From: Candidatus Cacconaster scatequi
Lineage (GTDB): Bacteria; Bacteroidota; Bacteroidia; Bacteroidales; UBA932
DNA: 64,000 bases
Direction of reading: 5' to 3'
Assembly: GCA_018065305.1 (NCBI GenBank)
Contig: JAGHTO010000026.1
Span: 1-64,000 of the forward strand
In this document: piece by piece, positions 17,642 to 27,328 of the stretch
Numbering within the stretch: position 1 is the stretch's first letter
How the letters are laid out: each line of letters starts with the position of its first letter
Position numbers and translations under genes: made by a program
The notes under the pieces: model-generated
Databases searched by the model: none
What the model saw: the letters and a program-made list of their open reading frames with translations, nothing else
What the model was told of the DNA's origin: nothing

Positions 17642-20205
17642 TTCACCAGTTCGAAATCCTGACGGTGAGGCATTCCGTCATATTTCGCATAGATTCTGGT
17701 GGCAAGCTGGTATGAACCGGCCGTTTCGGGGTCTACAAGAGCACGGTATATGACCTTGTCCTCTTCAGTTCCGGAATACTTGAATGCGAAGGTATCCGCG
17801 ATATGGTATTCGCCCTTTGCATTCTGTTCCGCCAATATTATTTCTGCACCTATTTCCTCAGGTTTGAAATCACCTGCCTTCAACACCAGTTCAGCATTGT
17901 AATCCTTGTTGGTGGCGACAGCTTCGGCTATATTTTCAGGCCTTGTCAGGGAAACGACCTCTATCCCCTGCCAGATGCTGCGCATCCTGTTCTTCCATAC
18001 TGCGATTTCACGGGCCTTTGCAAAATCGTCTTCGCTGAGCAATGCGTAGCGCAGTGCAAGTTTGTTATAATATTTCTCGCAATATTCGCTCAACATTCTG
18101 TTCGTCGTGAAGTTGCAGGCTACCTGGGCCACGGTGTTCTTGATTGTCTGAATCCACTCACGTGAGATGCCGCGCATATTCTTGTCATAGAACATCGGGG
18201 CGATTTCATTCTCAATTATGTTGTAGATTGTAGCCGAGTCAAGCTCATCCTGGAAGTTCTGGTTGTCATAGGTCCTTTCCATTTTCAGATACCACCCTGC
18301 ACCGGGTTTGTAACCTTCGACCCACCAGCCGTCAAGGACGGAGAAGTGCATCACTCCATTCATCACGGCTTTCTCGCCGCTCGTACCGGAAGCCTCAAGA
18401 GGCCTGGTCGGATTGTTCATCCAGACATCCACGCCCTGAACGAGAGTCTTGGCTATCGTAATGTCATAATTGGGTACGAAAACTATCTTGCCGATAAACT
18501 GCGGCATCTTGGAAATCTCGGTGATACGTTTGATAAGACCCTGTCCTCCACCGTCGGCGGGATGCGCCTTTCCGGCAAAAAGGAACTGTACCGGACATTC
18601 AGGATTGTTGACTATCTCGCTTAGACGGTCAAGATTGCTGAAAAGGAGATGTGCACGCTTGTATGTCGCGAAACGGCGGGCAAAACCGAAAGTGAGCACG
18701 TCGTCACGAAGCGTCTTGCGAATCTTGACGATTTCCTGAGGAGAATAGTGACTGCTCGCCGAGGTGTCAGCTATCGCCTCCTTGACCTTTTCGATGAGTT
18801 TCCTGCGGAGATTCTGTCTGGTAACCCAAATTGTCTCGTCCGGCACTGAGTAGATTCCGCTGAAGCAGCTCTTGTCATAGTGGTGGGTACGGAATGCATC
18901 TCCGAACACCTCCCTGTGGATGACCTTCCATTCAGGAGCTGTCCAGGTAGGATAGTGAACACCGTTTGTCACTGAACTGATATAAAGCTCTTCGGGCAGA
19001 TATCCGGGATACATCGAAGCAAATATTTTCTGGCTCACCTTGCCGTGCAGCCAGCTCACGCCGTTCACCTCCTGGGAGAGGTTGGCCGCTATCACGCTCA
19101 TCGAGAATTTCTCTGCCGGGTCGTCAACATTCACCTTACCGAGCTGCATAAAGTTGCGCCAGTCAGTCTTGAGTATGTCGGTATACCTGTAAAGGTATGT
19201 CCTGAGCATATCCTCGGAGAAGGAGTCGTGTCCGGCAGGAACGGGTGTGTGAGTCGTGAACAGGGACGATGACCTGACGGCCTCGATGGCCGCCGAGAAG
19301 GGCATATCGTTTACATTGACATACTCTCCGAGCCTTTCCAGAAGGCTGAACGAAGCGTGCCCCTCATTGCAATGATAGACATCGATCTCTATGCCGAGCT
19401 TGCGGAGAAGGCGGACGCCGCCCATTCCGAGCAGTATCTCCTGCTTGAGCCTGTTGTCCCAATCACCTCCGTAAAGCTGATGGGTGACCTGACGGTCTTC
19501 GGGACGGTTGTCCTCAAAATCGGTATCCAGCAGATAGAGGTCGGTACGTCCGACAGCCACGTGCCAGATGCGGGCATACATCATTCTTCCGGGAAGTTCT
19601 ATGCCTATCTTGAGCCACTGCCCCTCCTTGTCCCTGAGAGGAGTTGCCGGTATCTTCATAAAGTCCTGAGGGACATAATCCGCAATCTGGTCTCCCTGAG
19701 CGGAGATTTTCTGGGTGAAATATCCATAACGGTAGAGAAGACCCACCGCCGTCATATTGACCTTCATATCCGAAGCTTCCTTCAGATAGTCTCCCGCCAG
19801 AATTCCCAAACCTCCGGAATATATCTTGAGGGAGGTGTCTATACCGTACTCCATACAGAAATAGGCGATACGCGGTCCCTTCCTCTCCAGTTTCTGGGCC
19901 ATGTAACCGGTATAATTGGCATATACTGCATCCAACCTGCCGAGAAAATCGGAATCCTTGGCAAGTTCGCGATATTTTTTCAGGGGAATTTTGTCCAGAA
20001 GCAGCAGGGGATTGCCGTTCACAGCTCTCCATAAATCCTTATCAATGCTTTCGAACATATCGATGGCATCCTGATGCCAGCACCACCAAAGGTTCATCGC
20101 AACTTCTTCAAGACGCACCAGACGCTTGGGTAGCTGACGCTTGATGAACACTGTCGACCAAACCGGAGTATTCAGAGGAACTCTCTGTATTGAATCAAAT
20201 TCCAT
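17632..20205 (-). CDS. glgP: Alpha-glucan (glycogen) phosphorylase, GT35
   Basis: This enzyme releases glucose-1-phosphate from the non-reducing ends of alpha-1,4-glucan in the cytoplasm, using pyridoxal phosphate. The 857-residue protein has the extra N-terminal domain (about 1-110, DUF3417 type) of the TIGR02094 subgroup rather than the classical muscle/E. coli form. The catalytic core follows, with CMEYGIDTSLKIYSGGLGILAGD (about 117-139) and the PLP-lysine segment ASGTSGEKAVMNG (K612), where classical enzymes have GNMKFALNG. It is the fifth gene of the glycogen operon, 12 bases after the GH57 gene. Confidence 0.93.
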   Translation of the reverse strand: MEFDSIQRVPLNTPVWSTVFIKRQLPKRLVRLEEVAMNLWWCWHQDAIDMFESIDKDLWRAVNGNPLLLLDKIPLKKYRELAKDSDFLGRLDAVYANYTGYMAQKLERKGPRIAYFCMEYGIDTSLKIYSGGLGILAGDYLKEASDMKVNMTAVGLLYRYGYFTQKISAQGDQIADYVPQDFMKIPATPLRDKEGQWLKIGIELPGRMMYARIWHVAVGRTDLYLLDTDFEDNRPEDRQVTHQLYGGDWDNRLKQEILLGMGGVRLLRKLGIEIDVYHCNEGHASFSLLERLGEYVNVNDMPFSAAIEAVRSSSLFTTHTPVPAGHDSFSEDMLRTYLYRYTDILKTDWRNFMQLGKVNVDDPAEKFSMSVIAANLSQEVNGVSWLHGKVSQKIFASMYPGYLPEELYISSVTNGVHYPTWTAPEWKVIHREVFGDAFRTHHYDKSCFSGIYSVPDETIWVTRQNLRRKLIEKVKEAIADTSASSHYSPQEIVKIRKTLRDDVLTFGFARRFATYKRAHLLFSNLDRLSEIVNNPECPVQFLFAGKAHPADGGGQGLIKRITEISKMPQFIGKIVFVPNYDITIAKTLVQGVDVWMNNPTRPLEASGTSGEKAVMNGVMHFSVLDGWWVEGYKPGAGWYLKMERTYDNQNFQDELDSATIYNIIENEIAPMFYDKNMRGISREWIQTIKNTVAQVACNFTTNRMLSEYCEKYYNKLALRYALLSEDDFAKAREIAVWKNRMRSIWQGIEVVSLTRPENIAEAVATNKDYNAELVLKAGDFKPEEIGAEIILAEQNAKGEYHIADTFAFKYSGTEEDKVIYRALVDPETAGSYQLATRIYAKYDGMPHRQDFELVKWL

Positions 20206-20217
20206 TCTGTAACAAGA

Positions 20218-21426
20218 TTATTTTGAATTTTTATTCTGTTTTACTGCATCTTTTACCCTTATCTCGAAATCGCCCAGCACGTTCATATAGTTTATAAATG
20301 CCTCGTACGGGCTGTCATAAGGGTTGAAATAGCTGTGCACGCTTCCGTCGGAGAAGAACTTGGTACACATATAGTAGAAATGGTCGCTCTCCTGAAGCTT
20401 CCGGAAGGTGTTGATCAGTTTGTCTTGCTTTGTCTTCATCACTTCGGCTTCAAGAGCGCAGACCTTGTTGAACGCCTCCTCCTGAAGTTCGTTTCCAAGC
20501 CAGGCGCTGGTGTCACGCTCCTCATCGGCCCACGAAGTGGGATAGTTCACGTTCAGAGGTGCCACGGGCTGGTACTTGGAAGCCACTTCGGTCGGAGTGG
20601 AGAACTCAAGACCCTGTGCAAGAACGGCTGAAGGGAGATTTGCCATAAAGTCAAAGATGCCTGTGGATGCCTTCTGATGTTCTCCGAAAGTCTCGTAATC
20701 CATAAAGAGGTTCACGACATCCTCCTTCGCCAGTGACGAGCTGAGCCAGGAAGCATATTTGTCGGCAGTCAAAGGCCATCCCTCCCACGACTTGTTGCCA
20801 AAGCGGAAAGCAATGTCATCACTCAGTCCGAAATTGCGGAGAAGCACCTTCACACGCGGATTGAGCGCATTCGCATAGACAAAATTGGGGCTTTTCCAAC
20901 CGAGTACGTGTTTGGCGCCCTCCGCCAGAACCACGTTGTATCCCAACTGACCCACCAACTCTCCTATTGAATCGGAATATATCAGCTCGGTGTTGCGGAA
21001 CGCTGTCGGCTTGACTCCGAACAATCCCTGTATCATCTTCTGATGCTCCTTCACCTGCTTCTTGAACTCGGAAGGGGAGGACAGGGATGCAAGCGAGTGG
21101 GAATAGGTCTCCGAAAGGAACTCCACACACCCGGTGGCGGCCAAAGCCTTAAAACTGTCCAACACATCCGGAGCGTATTTTCCGAACTGCTCCACGGCAA
21201 CGCCTGAAATCGAGAAAGCCACCTTGAAAGCACCATTGTGCGCCTTTATCTGTTCCAACAGAAGCTGATTCATAGGGAGATAGCACCTATCGGCAATTCT
21301 CCTTATGATAGTTCTGTTGGTAAAATCATCAAAATAGTGGAAATCATTGCCGATATCAAAGAACCTGAACTGACGGAGTCTGTCAGGTTGATGGACCTGA
21401 AAATAAAAACAAACTGATTTTCCCAT
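20218..21426 (-). CDS. Glycoside hydrolase family 57 alpha-glucan enzyme
   Basis: GH57 enzymes cleave or transfer alpha-glucan chains by a retaining mechanism. The 402-residue protein shows the family's conserved blocks: VHQPDRLR (11-18), the ETYSHSL block (106-112), nucleophile region FRNTELIYSD (E147) and acid/base region MDYETFGEH (D243). There is no signal peptide, so it acts in the cytoplasm. It is shorter than many archaeal GH57 amylopullulanases. Its place between a GT4-type synthase and glgP fits a role in trimming or remodelling stored glycogen; alpha-amylase and 4-alpha-glucanotransferase are both possible, and the sequence does not choose between them. Confidence 0.88.
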   Translation of the reverse strand: MGKSVCFYFQVHQPDRLRQFRFFDIGNDFHYFDDFTNRTIIRRIADRCYLPMNQLLLEQIKAHNGAFKVAFSISGVAVEQFGKYAPDVLDSFKALAATGCVEFLSETYSHSLASLSSPSEFKKQVKEHQKMIQGLFGVKPTAFRNTELIYSDSIGELVGQLGYNVVLAEGAKHVLGWKSPNFVYANALNPRVKVLLRNFGLSDDIAFRFGNKSWEGWPLTADKYASWLSSSLAKEDVVNLFMDYETFGEHQKASTGIFDFMANLPSAVLAQGLEFSTPTEVASKYQPVAPLNVNYPTSWADEERDTSAWLGNELQEEAFNKVCALEAEVMKTKQDKLINTFRKLQESDHFYYMCTKFFSDGSVHSYFNPYDSPYEAFINYMNVLGDFEIRVKDAVKQNKNSK

Positions 21427-21427
21427 A

Positions 21428-22714
21428 TTATTTACTGTTGTCTATTGCTGATTGATATACTTTTTTCACTTTGAGGGCGGCAGAATCCCATTTCAGGTTA
21501 TCCACTTCCCTGCGGCCCTTTTCAATGGCCATTCTGGAAAGATTGGGATACCTCAACAGACCGTACATCGCATCTGCAAGCGCATCGATATCCCAGAAAT
21601 CCACCTTAATGGCATATTTGAGAACTTCGGCCACTCCGCTCTGCTTGGAAATGATGGTAGGCACGTCGGATTTCATCGCCTCCAACGGAGAGATACCGAA
21701 AGGCTCGGAAACCGACGGCATCACATACACGTCGGACAGGGCGAACATCTTCTGCACGTCATCTCCGCGAAGGAATCCCGTGAAATGGAACCTGTTCGAA
21801 ATGCCGAGACTCGCCACGTGTCTGATACACCTGTTCATCATATCACCGCTGCCGGCCATCACGAACCGCGCCTCGGGGCATCTCTTGAGCACTTTGGCAG
21901 CCGCTTCGATGAAATATTCCGGACCTTTCTGGAAAGTGATGCGGCCAAGGAAGGTGATGACTTTGTCATTCACGCCCCTCTTGACTTCTATCTCCTCGCG
22001 ACCGGAAAAATCCACAGCGTTGTGCACCGTCACAACCTTTGACGGGTCGATGCCATATTTGTTGATTACTATATTCCTTGTAAGATTGCTGACCGTTATC
22101 ACCTTGTCAGCCTCCTCCATACCCATCTTCTCCAGACGGAACACCTCGGGGTCGATACTGGTCGCCCTGTCGAAGGCAGTCGCGTGAACGTGGATGACCA
22201 ACGGCTTGCCCGAAACCCTCTTAGCGGCGATTCCGGCCAGATATGTCAGCCAGTCGTGCGCATGTATCACGTCAAACTGCTCGTCCGCCGCGATTGCGCC
22301 CGCCACCATTGCATAACGGGCTACCTCCTCCATCAGATTTTTCCCATACTTCCCGGAGAAACGGTACTTCTGGCGGAAGTAGAATTTGAACTCCTCACTC
22401 TGCGACTTTTTCTCCTTCTCCACGAGTTCCGAGAAGTCAGAAGGGTCTATATACGGATGCAGGTTGGAACCCACCCGGAGGAACTTCACCCTGTCCAGAA
22501 ATTCATTGATGTTCCAGCCGGAATCCGATGCAGCGACATCACTGGCATTGATGATTCTGACAGAACTCTGGTCCTCGTCACCGCTTGCGCTGGGCATAAC
22601 GAACAGGACATCCACGTTTGCGTGGGCCAACCCCTTGGTCATACCATAGCATGCTGTACCAAGACCTCCCGCGATATGAGGCGGGAACTCCCATCCGAAC
22701 ATCAGAACTCTCAT
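21428..22714 (-). CDS. Glycogen-synthase-like glycosyltransferase (GT4 fold)
   Basis: The 428-residue protein is a GT-B glycosyltransferase. It starts with MFGWEFPPHIAGGLGTACYG (about 4-23), the glycine-rich sugar-nucleotide entry loop seen in glycogen and sucrose synthases. It also has VIHAHDW, the VTVHNAVD block and the retaining signature SEPFGISPLEA (E-x7-E). It resembles the GT4-type enzyme of Bacteroides glycogen clusters more than E. coli GlgA. No glgC (ADP-glucose pyrophosphorylase) lies in the window, so the donor, ADP- or UDP-glucose, cannot be read from context. Its ATG overlaps the stop of the debranching gene by 4 bases and GH57 follows 1 base after its stop, indicating tight coupling. 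Confidence 0.88.
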   Translation of the reverse strand: MRVLMFGWEFPPHIAGGLGTACYGMTKGLAHANVDVLFVMPSASGDEDQSSVRIINASDVAASDSGWNINEFLDRVKFLRVGSNLHPYIDPSDFSELVEKEKKSQSEEFKFYFRQKYRFSGKYGKNLMEEVARYAMVAGAIAADEQFDVIHAHDWLTYLAGIAAKRVSGKPLVIHVHATAFDRATSIDPEVFRLEKMGMEEADKVITVSNLTRNIVINKYGIDPSKVVTVHNAVDFSGREEIEVKRGVNDKVITFLGRITFQKGPEYFIEAAAKVLKRCPEARFVMAGSGDMMNRCIRHVASLGISNRFHFTGFLRGDDVQKMFALSDVYVMPSVSEPFGISPLEAMKSDVPTIISKQSGVAEVLKYAIKVDFWDIDALADAMYGLLRYPNLSRMAIEKGRREVDNLKWDSAALKVKKVYQSAIDNSK

Positions 22715-24636
22715 TGTTCAGCCTCCTTGTATTTATTGATCAAATGCTTGACCCTCAATATCTCCCCGACACTCAGTGCGGAACAGATTGCGCCGTGGGC
22801 GGCATATTGGGGATCTCCGTCATATATTTCCGCTACACAGCCGATGCCGTGTACGTTCATATCCTCCTGAAAACCGTCGATCAGATCCTGGGCGCTTCGG
22901 GTGAACGACCCGCCGTACAGCCTGAACGAAGCATCTATGTAGGAACCCAGAAGCCAGGGTCTGTTGCACCCGTTATGGGTGGCAGTGTCACGCTGGGTCT
23001 GGTTCCCCTCATAATGTGACCTGTATATGGGATTCTTGGGGGAAAGTGTCCTGATTCCACGGGAAGTGACAAGTTCCCTGCCGACAGCCTTCAATATCAT
23101 TGAGCGGACCTCCTCGCTTACCGGACTGTTGGGGAGGGAGCAGGCGTAAAGCTGATTGGGCCGTGTGAAGACGTTCTTGCCCTCGGAATTGACGAAATCC
23201 GCCAGATGATGGCGTTCCTCCACCCAGAACATATCCATAAAGGTCTCTTCAATCTTCTTCTTTGTCGCAGCGCACATTTTTCCCAACGCCGAGGCGGGTT
23301 CCATCTGTGCGACGAAAGACAGAGCGTTATACCAGAAACAGTTGGTTTCCACCTGATAGCCGCAGCGCTCTGTCACGGGACGACCTTCGACATAGGCATT
23401 CATCCAGCTGAGGGCCACTCCCGTCTTGTACGACCAGATATACCCGTTGTCGTGGCATACAGATTCGGGACGCCCGTTGAAATAACTCTTCACTATCTCC
23501 CTGACAACCTTGCCGTATTTCTTCCACACCCTTGCCTCCTGGCCGGTGAAGGATATCAGATGCTGTACAAGCTCTATTATGCGCAGGGGCGATTCCGATT
23601 GGTTGCAACCTTCGAAGATGTCGGTATGCTTGTCGGAAAGGAGGCCGTCAAGCACCTTTTCGAACAACATAACATCCCCGTTGTTGTATATGGTGAGTCC
23701 GGGAAGGGCTATGCAGGTCTCCCGGAGACCGCCTATTTCGTGCCAGGAGAAACCCGTGCAGACGCAGATGTTCCCGTTCTCATTCTCCGCGAACATGCCT
23801 GAGGCGGCCGCCTTGAGGCAGGCATCGTAGTCGTTTCTCGGAGCCGCGGCATTCTCAAGTCTTGTAAACTGTGCCTTGAGCGAAGCTGGATTGATTTCAT
23901 CCGTGCTAGCCGACAGGATAACGCTCTCCCCTTTCCTGACGGAAAGTTCAAAAAAGCCGGGAACCATCAGGTCTTCCGCACATTCGAACCCGCGACGTGC
24001 CTCTTCACCATACACCACGTTCTTGTACCAGTCCGGACAGTGGACATATTCCGCCGCCTTTGAAAGTTGGAGATTTAGGTCAGGAAATCCTTCATAAAGG
24101 CAGAAGGAGACGCCGCCTTTTATCTCCCTGTATCTGGTGTTCGCATCAGTGTTGGCATGAGTAAGTTCGTGGATGCTTCGGAAAGCGAGAAAAGGCTTGA
24201 GCCTAAGTACTGCCTCTCCCTGAGATTCCATCAGGGTGTATCTGATAAGGAGTTGCTCACCCTTGGCACCCAAAATCATCTCCTTCCTGAAAACCATACC
24301 TCCCACGCTGTATGTAACGGTGGGAATGGGGTCCATCTGGAAGTCGACGATGTATTTGTGCCCTCTCGGTTCATAGACATCCCCATAACAGTGGATACCC
24401 AGATTGAACGGCTTGTTGTGCTGAAAAAGGGTTTCGTCCACTGCAGAGAGCAACATATAGCGGTGTCCTCCGAAACGATAAATCGGCACTGCAAGAAGAC
24501 CGTGATACTTCCTGGTATTGCAGCCGACAATGGTGGTGTTAAGGTAACCGCCACCGCTGTTGGTGGAAAGTAGCTCTCTCTTGAGAGAATACTCCAGGTT
24601 GACCAATTCCGCCTTGTTGAATCTCAAATATGCCAT
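22711..24636 (-). CDS. Glycogen debranching enzyme (amylo-alpha-1,6-glucosidase, GH133)
   Basis: This enzyme removes alpha-1,6 branch points of glycogen. The 641-residue protein has the bacterial N-terminal domain with TNSGGGYLNTTIVGCNTRKYHGLLAVP (about 25-51) and the C-terminal (alpha/alpha)6-barrel domain with GYIWSYKTGVALSWMNAY and, near the end, DTATHNGCNRPWLLGSYIDA. No signal peptide is present. It begins 6 bases after glgB and overlaps the synthase gene by 4 bases. Length and order match debranching genes in Bacteroides glycogen clusters. Confidence 0.92.
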   Translation of the reverse strand: MAYLRFNKAELVNLEYSLKRELLSTNSGGGYLNTTIVGCNTRKYHGLLAVPIYRFGGHRYMLLSAVDETLFQHNKPFNLGIHCYGDVYEPRGHKYIVDFQMDPIPTVTYSVGGMVFRKEMILGAKGEQLLIRYTLMESQGEAVLRLKPFLAFRSIHELTHANTDANTRYREIKGGVSFCLYEGFPDLNLQLSKAAEYVHCPDWYKNVVYGEEARRGFECAEDLMVPGFFELSVRKGESVILSASTDEINPASLKAQFTRLENAAAPRNDYDACLKAAASGMFAENENGNICVCTGFSWHEIGGLRETCIALPGLTIYNNGDVMLFEKVLDGLLSDKHTDIFEGCNQSESPLRIIELVQHLISFTGQEARVWKKYGKVVREIVKSYFNGRPESVCHDNGYIWSYKTGVALSWMNAYVEGRPVTERCGYQVETNCFWYNALSFVAQMEPASALGKMCAATKKKIEETFMDMFWVEERHHLADFVNSEGKNVFTRPNQLYACSLPNSPVSEEVRSMILKAVGRELVTSRGIRTLSPKNPIYRSHYEGNQTQRDTATHNGCNRPWLLGSYIDASFRLYGGSFTRSAQDLIDGFQEDMNVHGIGCVAEIYDGDPQYAAHGAICSALSVGEILRVKHLINKYKEAEQ

Positions 24637-24642
24637 ATTGTT

Positions 24643-26625
24643 CTATATTTTTTTCATTACCTGTGCACTGCGGCAAGGCAGATACAGATACAATTCATCG
24701 TGGCCGTCACGCGAAACCGTGATATGTCTGGCATCGCTGTCGTTCCGGCCAAAACCACCATACAAGAAACTGTCACTGTCCAAAACAGTGACGTATTCTC
24801 CTGACGGAACCTCGAATCCGTAATCAGCAAATGAATGCTCCGGATTGAAATTCAGCGCAAAAATAAACTCTCCGCGCATTAAAACCAAAACTTTTTTCTC
24901 CTCGTCCGCACGCACGCACGAGGGCGTGACCCCAAATATCTGATTCTCAGAGAATAACCGTATCATATCCTTGTCGAACATCAGAAGGTCACGATACCTC
25001 AGCAAATCGGAATCGGCCAGGGACCACTGCCTCCGGGCGTAAAAGTATGACCATCCGTTCCCCTCTCTGGGAAAATCTATCCATTCCGGGTGGCCGAACT
25101 CATTGCCCATGAAGTTGAGATAGCCGTCACCGGCCGTGGCAGCCGTCACCAGACGTATCATCTTGTGGAGGGCGATTCCCCTGTCAATCACAAGATTCCT
25201 GGATTCCCTGTTCATCGAGAAATACATTTCCTTGTCCATCAGCCTGAAGATGATGGTCTTGTCCCCAACAAGAGCCTGGTCGTGGCATTCGGCATAACTG
25301 ATTGTCCTCTCCTCCACCCTCTTGTTGGAGAGTTCATAATATATCTCCCCCATACTCCACTCCCAATCGCTCTTCTCCTTGATCCACTTGATCCAATGGT
25401 CGGCAATCCCCATACTCATCCTGTAGTCGAACCCCGTCCCGTATTCACTGACCGGGGCGGCCAGCCCGGGCATTCCGGACATATCTTCCGCAATGGTGAA
25501 AGCACGTCCGTTCAACTCCTTGACCAGAATGTTCGCCAGACCGAGATAGACAAGGGCATCCTCATCCTGACCTCCGTCAAAGTAACAGTCATAGCTTGTG
25601 AAATCACGTTCTAGCCCGTGGTCATAATAGAGCATACTTGTCACACCATCGAAACGGAAACCGTCCAGACAGTACTCCTGCATCCAGTATTTCAGGTTCG
25701 AAAGAAGGAAATGAACCGTCTCGTTCTTGCCGTAGTCAAAGCAGCGGCTGTTCCAGGCGGGATGCATCCCCCGAGCCCCTTCGTGGAAATAGGTGGTATA
25801 CGAGCCGTCCAGCCTTCCTATCCCCTCGACTTCATTGCTCACGGCGTGACTGTGGACGACATCCATTATCACGGCTATACCGGCCTTATGTGCGGCATCC
25901 ACGAGGGCCTTGAATTCCTCGGGGGTTCCGAATCTGCTGCTCAAGGCATAGAAATTGGACACCTGATATCCGAAACTCCCGTAGTACGGATGCTCCTGCA
26001 GAGCCATTATCTGGATGGTGTTGTAGCCCCCCTCCTTTATCCGGGGAAGCACATTCTCCCTGAATTCGGTGAACGTCGCCACCTTCTGCTCCTCACTGCA
26101 CATCCCGATATGGGTTTCATAAATGATGGGATTCTCTATCTTCGGGCCACGCTTCCGACGCCACCTGTACGGCTTTTCCGGATTCCACACCTGAGCAGAA
26201 AATATCTTGGTCTCAGGGTCCTGAACACACCTCGTAGCGTATGCGGGAAGCCTCTCCCCACCTCCTCCGGGCCACTCGACATACCATTTGTAGAGGTCTC
26301 CGTGCGATATCATCCCTTCATCCACCGCCAGTTCCCAGTTCCCGCCTCCGACGGGCGTCAGAGCCCATTCGGGACTGCGTCTCCACCCGTTGAAACTGCC
26401 GATAAGATATATCCTGCTGGCATTGGGAGCCCACTCTCTGAACATATACTTCCCGTTCTCGCGGTGAAGGCAATAATACATCGCCCCGTTGACGGCAAGC
26501 GAAAGACGTCCGTCCCCGGCCAGCTCCTTTTTCTTGCCGATGAGTTTTGCAGCCCTCCGCTCTATCACATCCCTGTAGTTCCCAAGCCAGGGGTCCCTGT
26601 CATATATCCTGATTTGCTTTTTCAT
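24643..26625 (-). CDS. glgB: 1,4-alpha-glucan branching enzyme (GH13)
   Basis: GlgB makes alpha-1,6 branches by cutting and re-attaching alpha-1,4 chains. The 660-residue protein has a CBM48 N-terminal domain (about 60-160) and a GH13 barrel with VIMDVVHSH, DGFRFDGVTSM (nucleophile D326), TIAEDMSG (acid/base E380) and ECHDQ, and a C-terminal beta domain. Features such as NEFGHPEWIDFPREGNGWSYFYARRQW place it in the eukaryote-like GH13_8 group. It is the first gene of the glycogen operon, with a TAAATTTG -7 box 30 bases upstream. It is divergent from engB. Confidence 0.94.
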   Translation of the reverse strand: MKKQIRIYDRDPWLGNYRDVIERRAAKLIGKKKELAGDGRLSLAVNGAMYYCLHRENGKYMFREWAPNASRIYLIGSFNGWRRSPEWALTPVGGGNWELAVDEGMISHGDLYKWYVEWPGGGGERLPAYATRCVQDPETKIFSAQVWNPEKPYRWRRKRGPKIENPIIYETHIGMCSEEQKVATFTEFRENVLPRIKEGGYNTIQIMALQEHPYYGSFGYQVSNFYALSSRFGTPEEFKALVDAAHKAGIAVIMDVVHSHAVSNEVEGIGRLDGSYTTYFHEGARGMHPAWNSRCFDYGKNETVHFLLSNLKYWMQEYCLDGFRFDGVTSMLYYDHGLERDFTSYDCYFDGGQDEDALVYLGLANILVKELNGRAFTIAEDMSGMPGLAAPVSEYGTGFDYRMSMGIADHWIKWIKEKSDWEWSMGEIYYELSNKRVEERTISYAECHDQALVGDKTIIFRLMDKEMYFSMNRESRNLVIDRGIALHKMIRLVTAATAGDGYLNFMGNEFGHPEWIDFPREGNGWSYFYARRQWSLADSDLLRYRDLLMFDKDMIRLFSENQIFGVTPSCVRADEEKKVLVLMRGEFIFALNFNPEHSFADYGFEVPSGEYVTVLDSDSFLYGGFGRNDSDARHITVSRDGHDELYLYLPCRSAQVMKKI

Positions 26626-26655
26626 CCCTATACAATTGCAAGATTCGTATCAAAA

Positions 26656-26663
26656 CAAATTTA
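26656..26663 (-). promoter_or_regulatory. -7 box of the glycogen operon
   Basis: TAAATTTG on the - strand matches TAnnTTTG exactly and ends 30 bases before the glgB start. A -33 TTTG at the normal spacing is not evident. It lies back-to-back with the engB promoter about 33 bases away. Confidence 0.6.
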
Positions 26664-26696
26664 ACAATTATTTTTCTCTTTTTTCCCCATAGTTTG

Positions 26697-26704
26697 TACT
26701 TTTG
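26697..26704 (+). promoter_or_regulatory. -7 box of the engB-prs-nadE operon
   Basis: TACTTTTG fits the Bacteroidota -7 consensus TAnnTTTG and lies 20 bases before the engB ATG. The region upstream is T-rich without a clear -33 TTTG. Confidence 0.6.
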
Positions 26705-26724
26705 CACGAGGATTCACAACCAAA

Positions 26725-27324
26725 ATGATAGTAAAGCAGGCCACATTCGCAGGAGGAAGCACAAACGTCTCCCAGAAACCCGGACAGCGTCTCCCCGAGT
26801 TCGCATTCATCGGACGGAGCAACGTCGGCAAATCCTCACTGATAAACTGCCTGTGCAGCCGCAAGGGGCTTGCCCACACTTCCTCCACCCCGGGAAAGAC
26901 GCAGGAGGTGAACCATTTTCTCATAAACAACAGCTGGTACCTTGTCGACCTTCCCGGATACGGCTATGCCAAAATCAGCAAGACCGGCCGCGAGAAACTC
27001 GAAAAGACCATCAACAACTACATTTCCCTCTCAGCCGAGATGATGCTGCTGTTCGTACTGATAGACAGCCGCCACGACCTGCAGAAAATCGACCTTGATT
27101 TTCTGATATCGCTGGGAGAGAACGGAATTCCCTTCTCCATAATCTACACCAAGTGTGACAAATCGGGAGTCAACGCCCTGACAAACCGCATAGCGGGGAT
27201 AGAGAAGGAACTTCTGGAATATTGGGAGACTCTCCCGCCTCGCTTCAGAAGTTCCGCCGAGACTGGGACGGGCCGCGAGGAGATTCTGTCATACATCGAA
27301 TCTATTCTTAAAAACATACCTTAA
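26725..27324 (+). CDS. engB: Ribosome-biogenesis GTPase EngB (YsxC/YihA)
   Basis: EngB is a small GTPase needed for late assembly of the 50S subunit. The 199-residue protein has the G motifs in order: G1 GRSNVGKS (30-37), G2 around TPGKTQ (T59), G3 DLPGYGYAK (75-83) and G4 TKCDK (about 141-145). Length is typical of the single-domain TrmE-Era-EngA-YihA group. It is the first gene of a + strand operon and prs starts 4 bases after its stop. Confidence 0.95.
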   Translation: MIVKQATFAGGSTNVSQKPGQRLPEFAFIGRSNVGKSSLINCLCSRKGLAHTSSTPGKTQEVNHFLINNSWYLVDLPGYGYAKISKTGREKLEKTINNYISLSAEMMLLFVLIDSRHDLQKIDLDFLISLGENGIPFSIIYTKCDKSGVNALTNRIAGIEKELLEYWETLPPRFRSSAETGTGREEILSYIESILKNIP

Positions 27325-27328
27325 ACCT

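Noticed and set aside
25618-26664. 348-codon open frame on the + strand opposite glgB
   Set aside because: It is antisense to the catalytic core of a recognisable GH13 enzyme and shows no protein family features.
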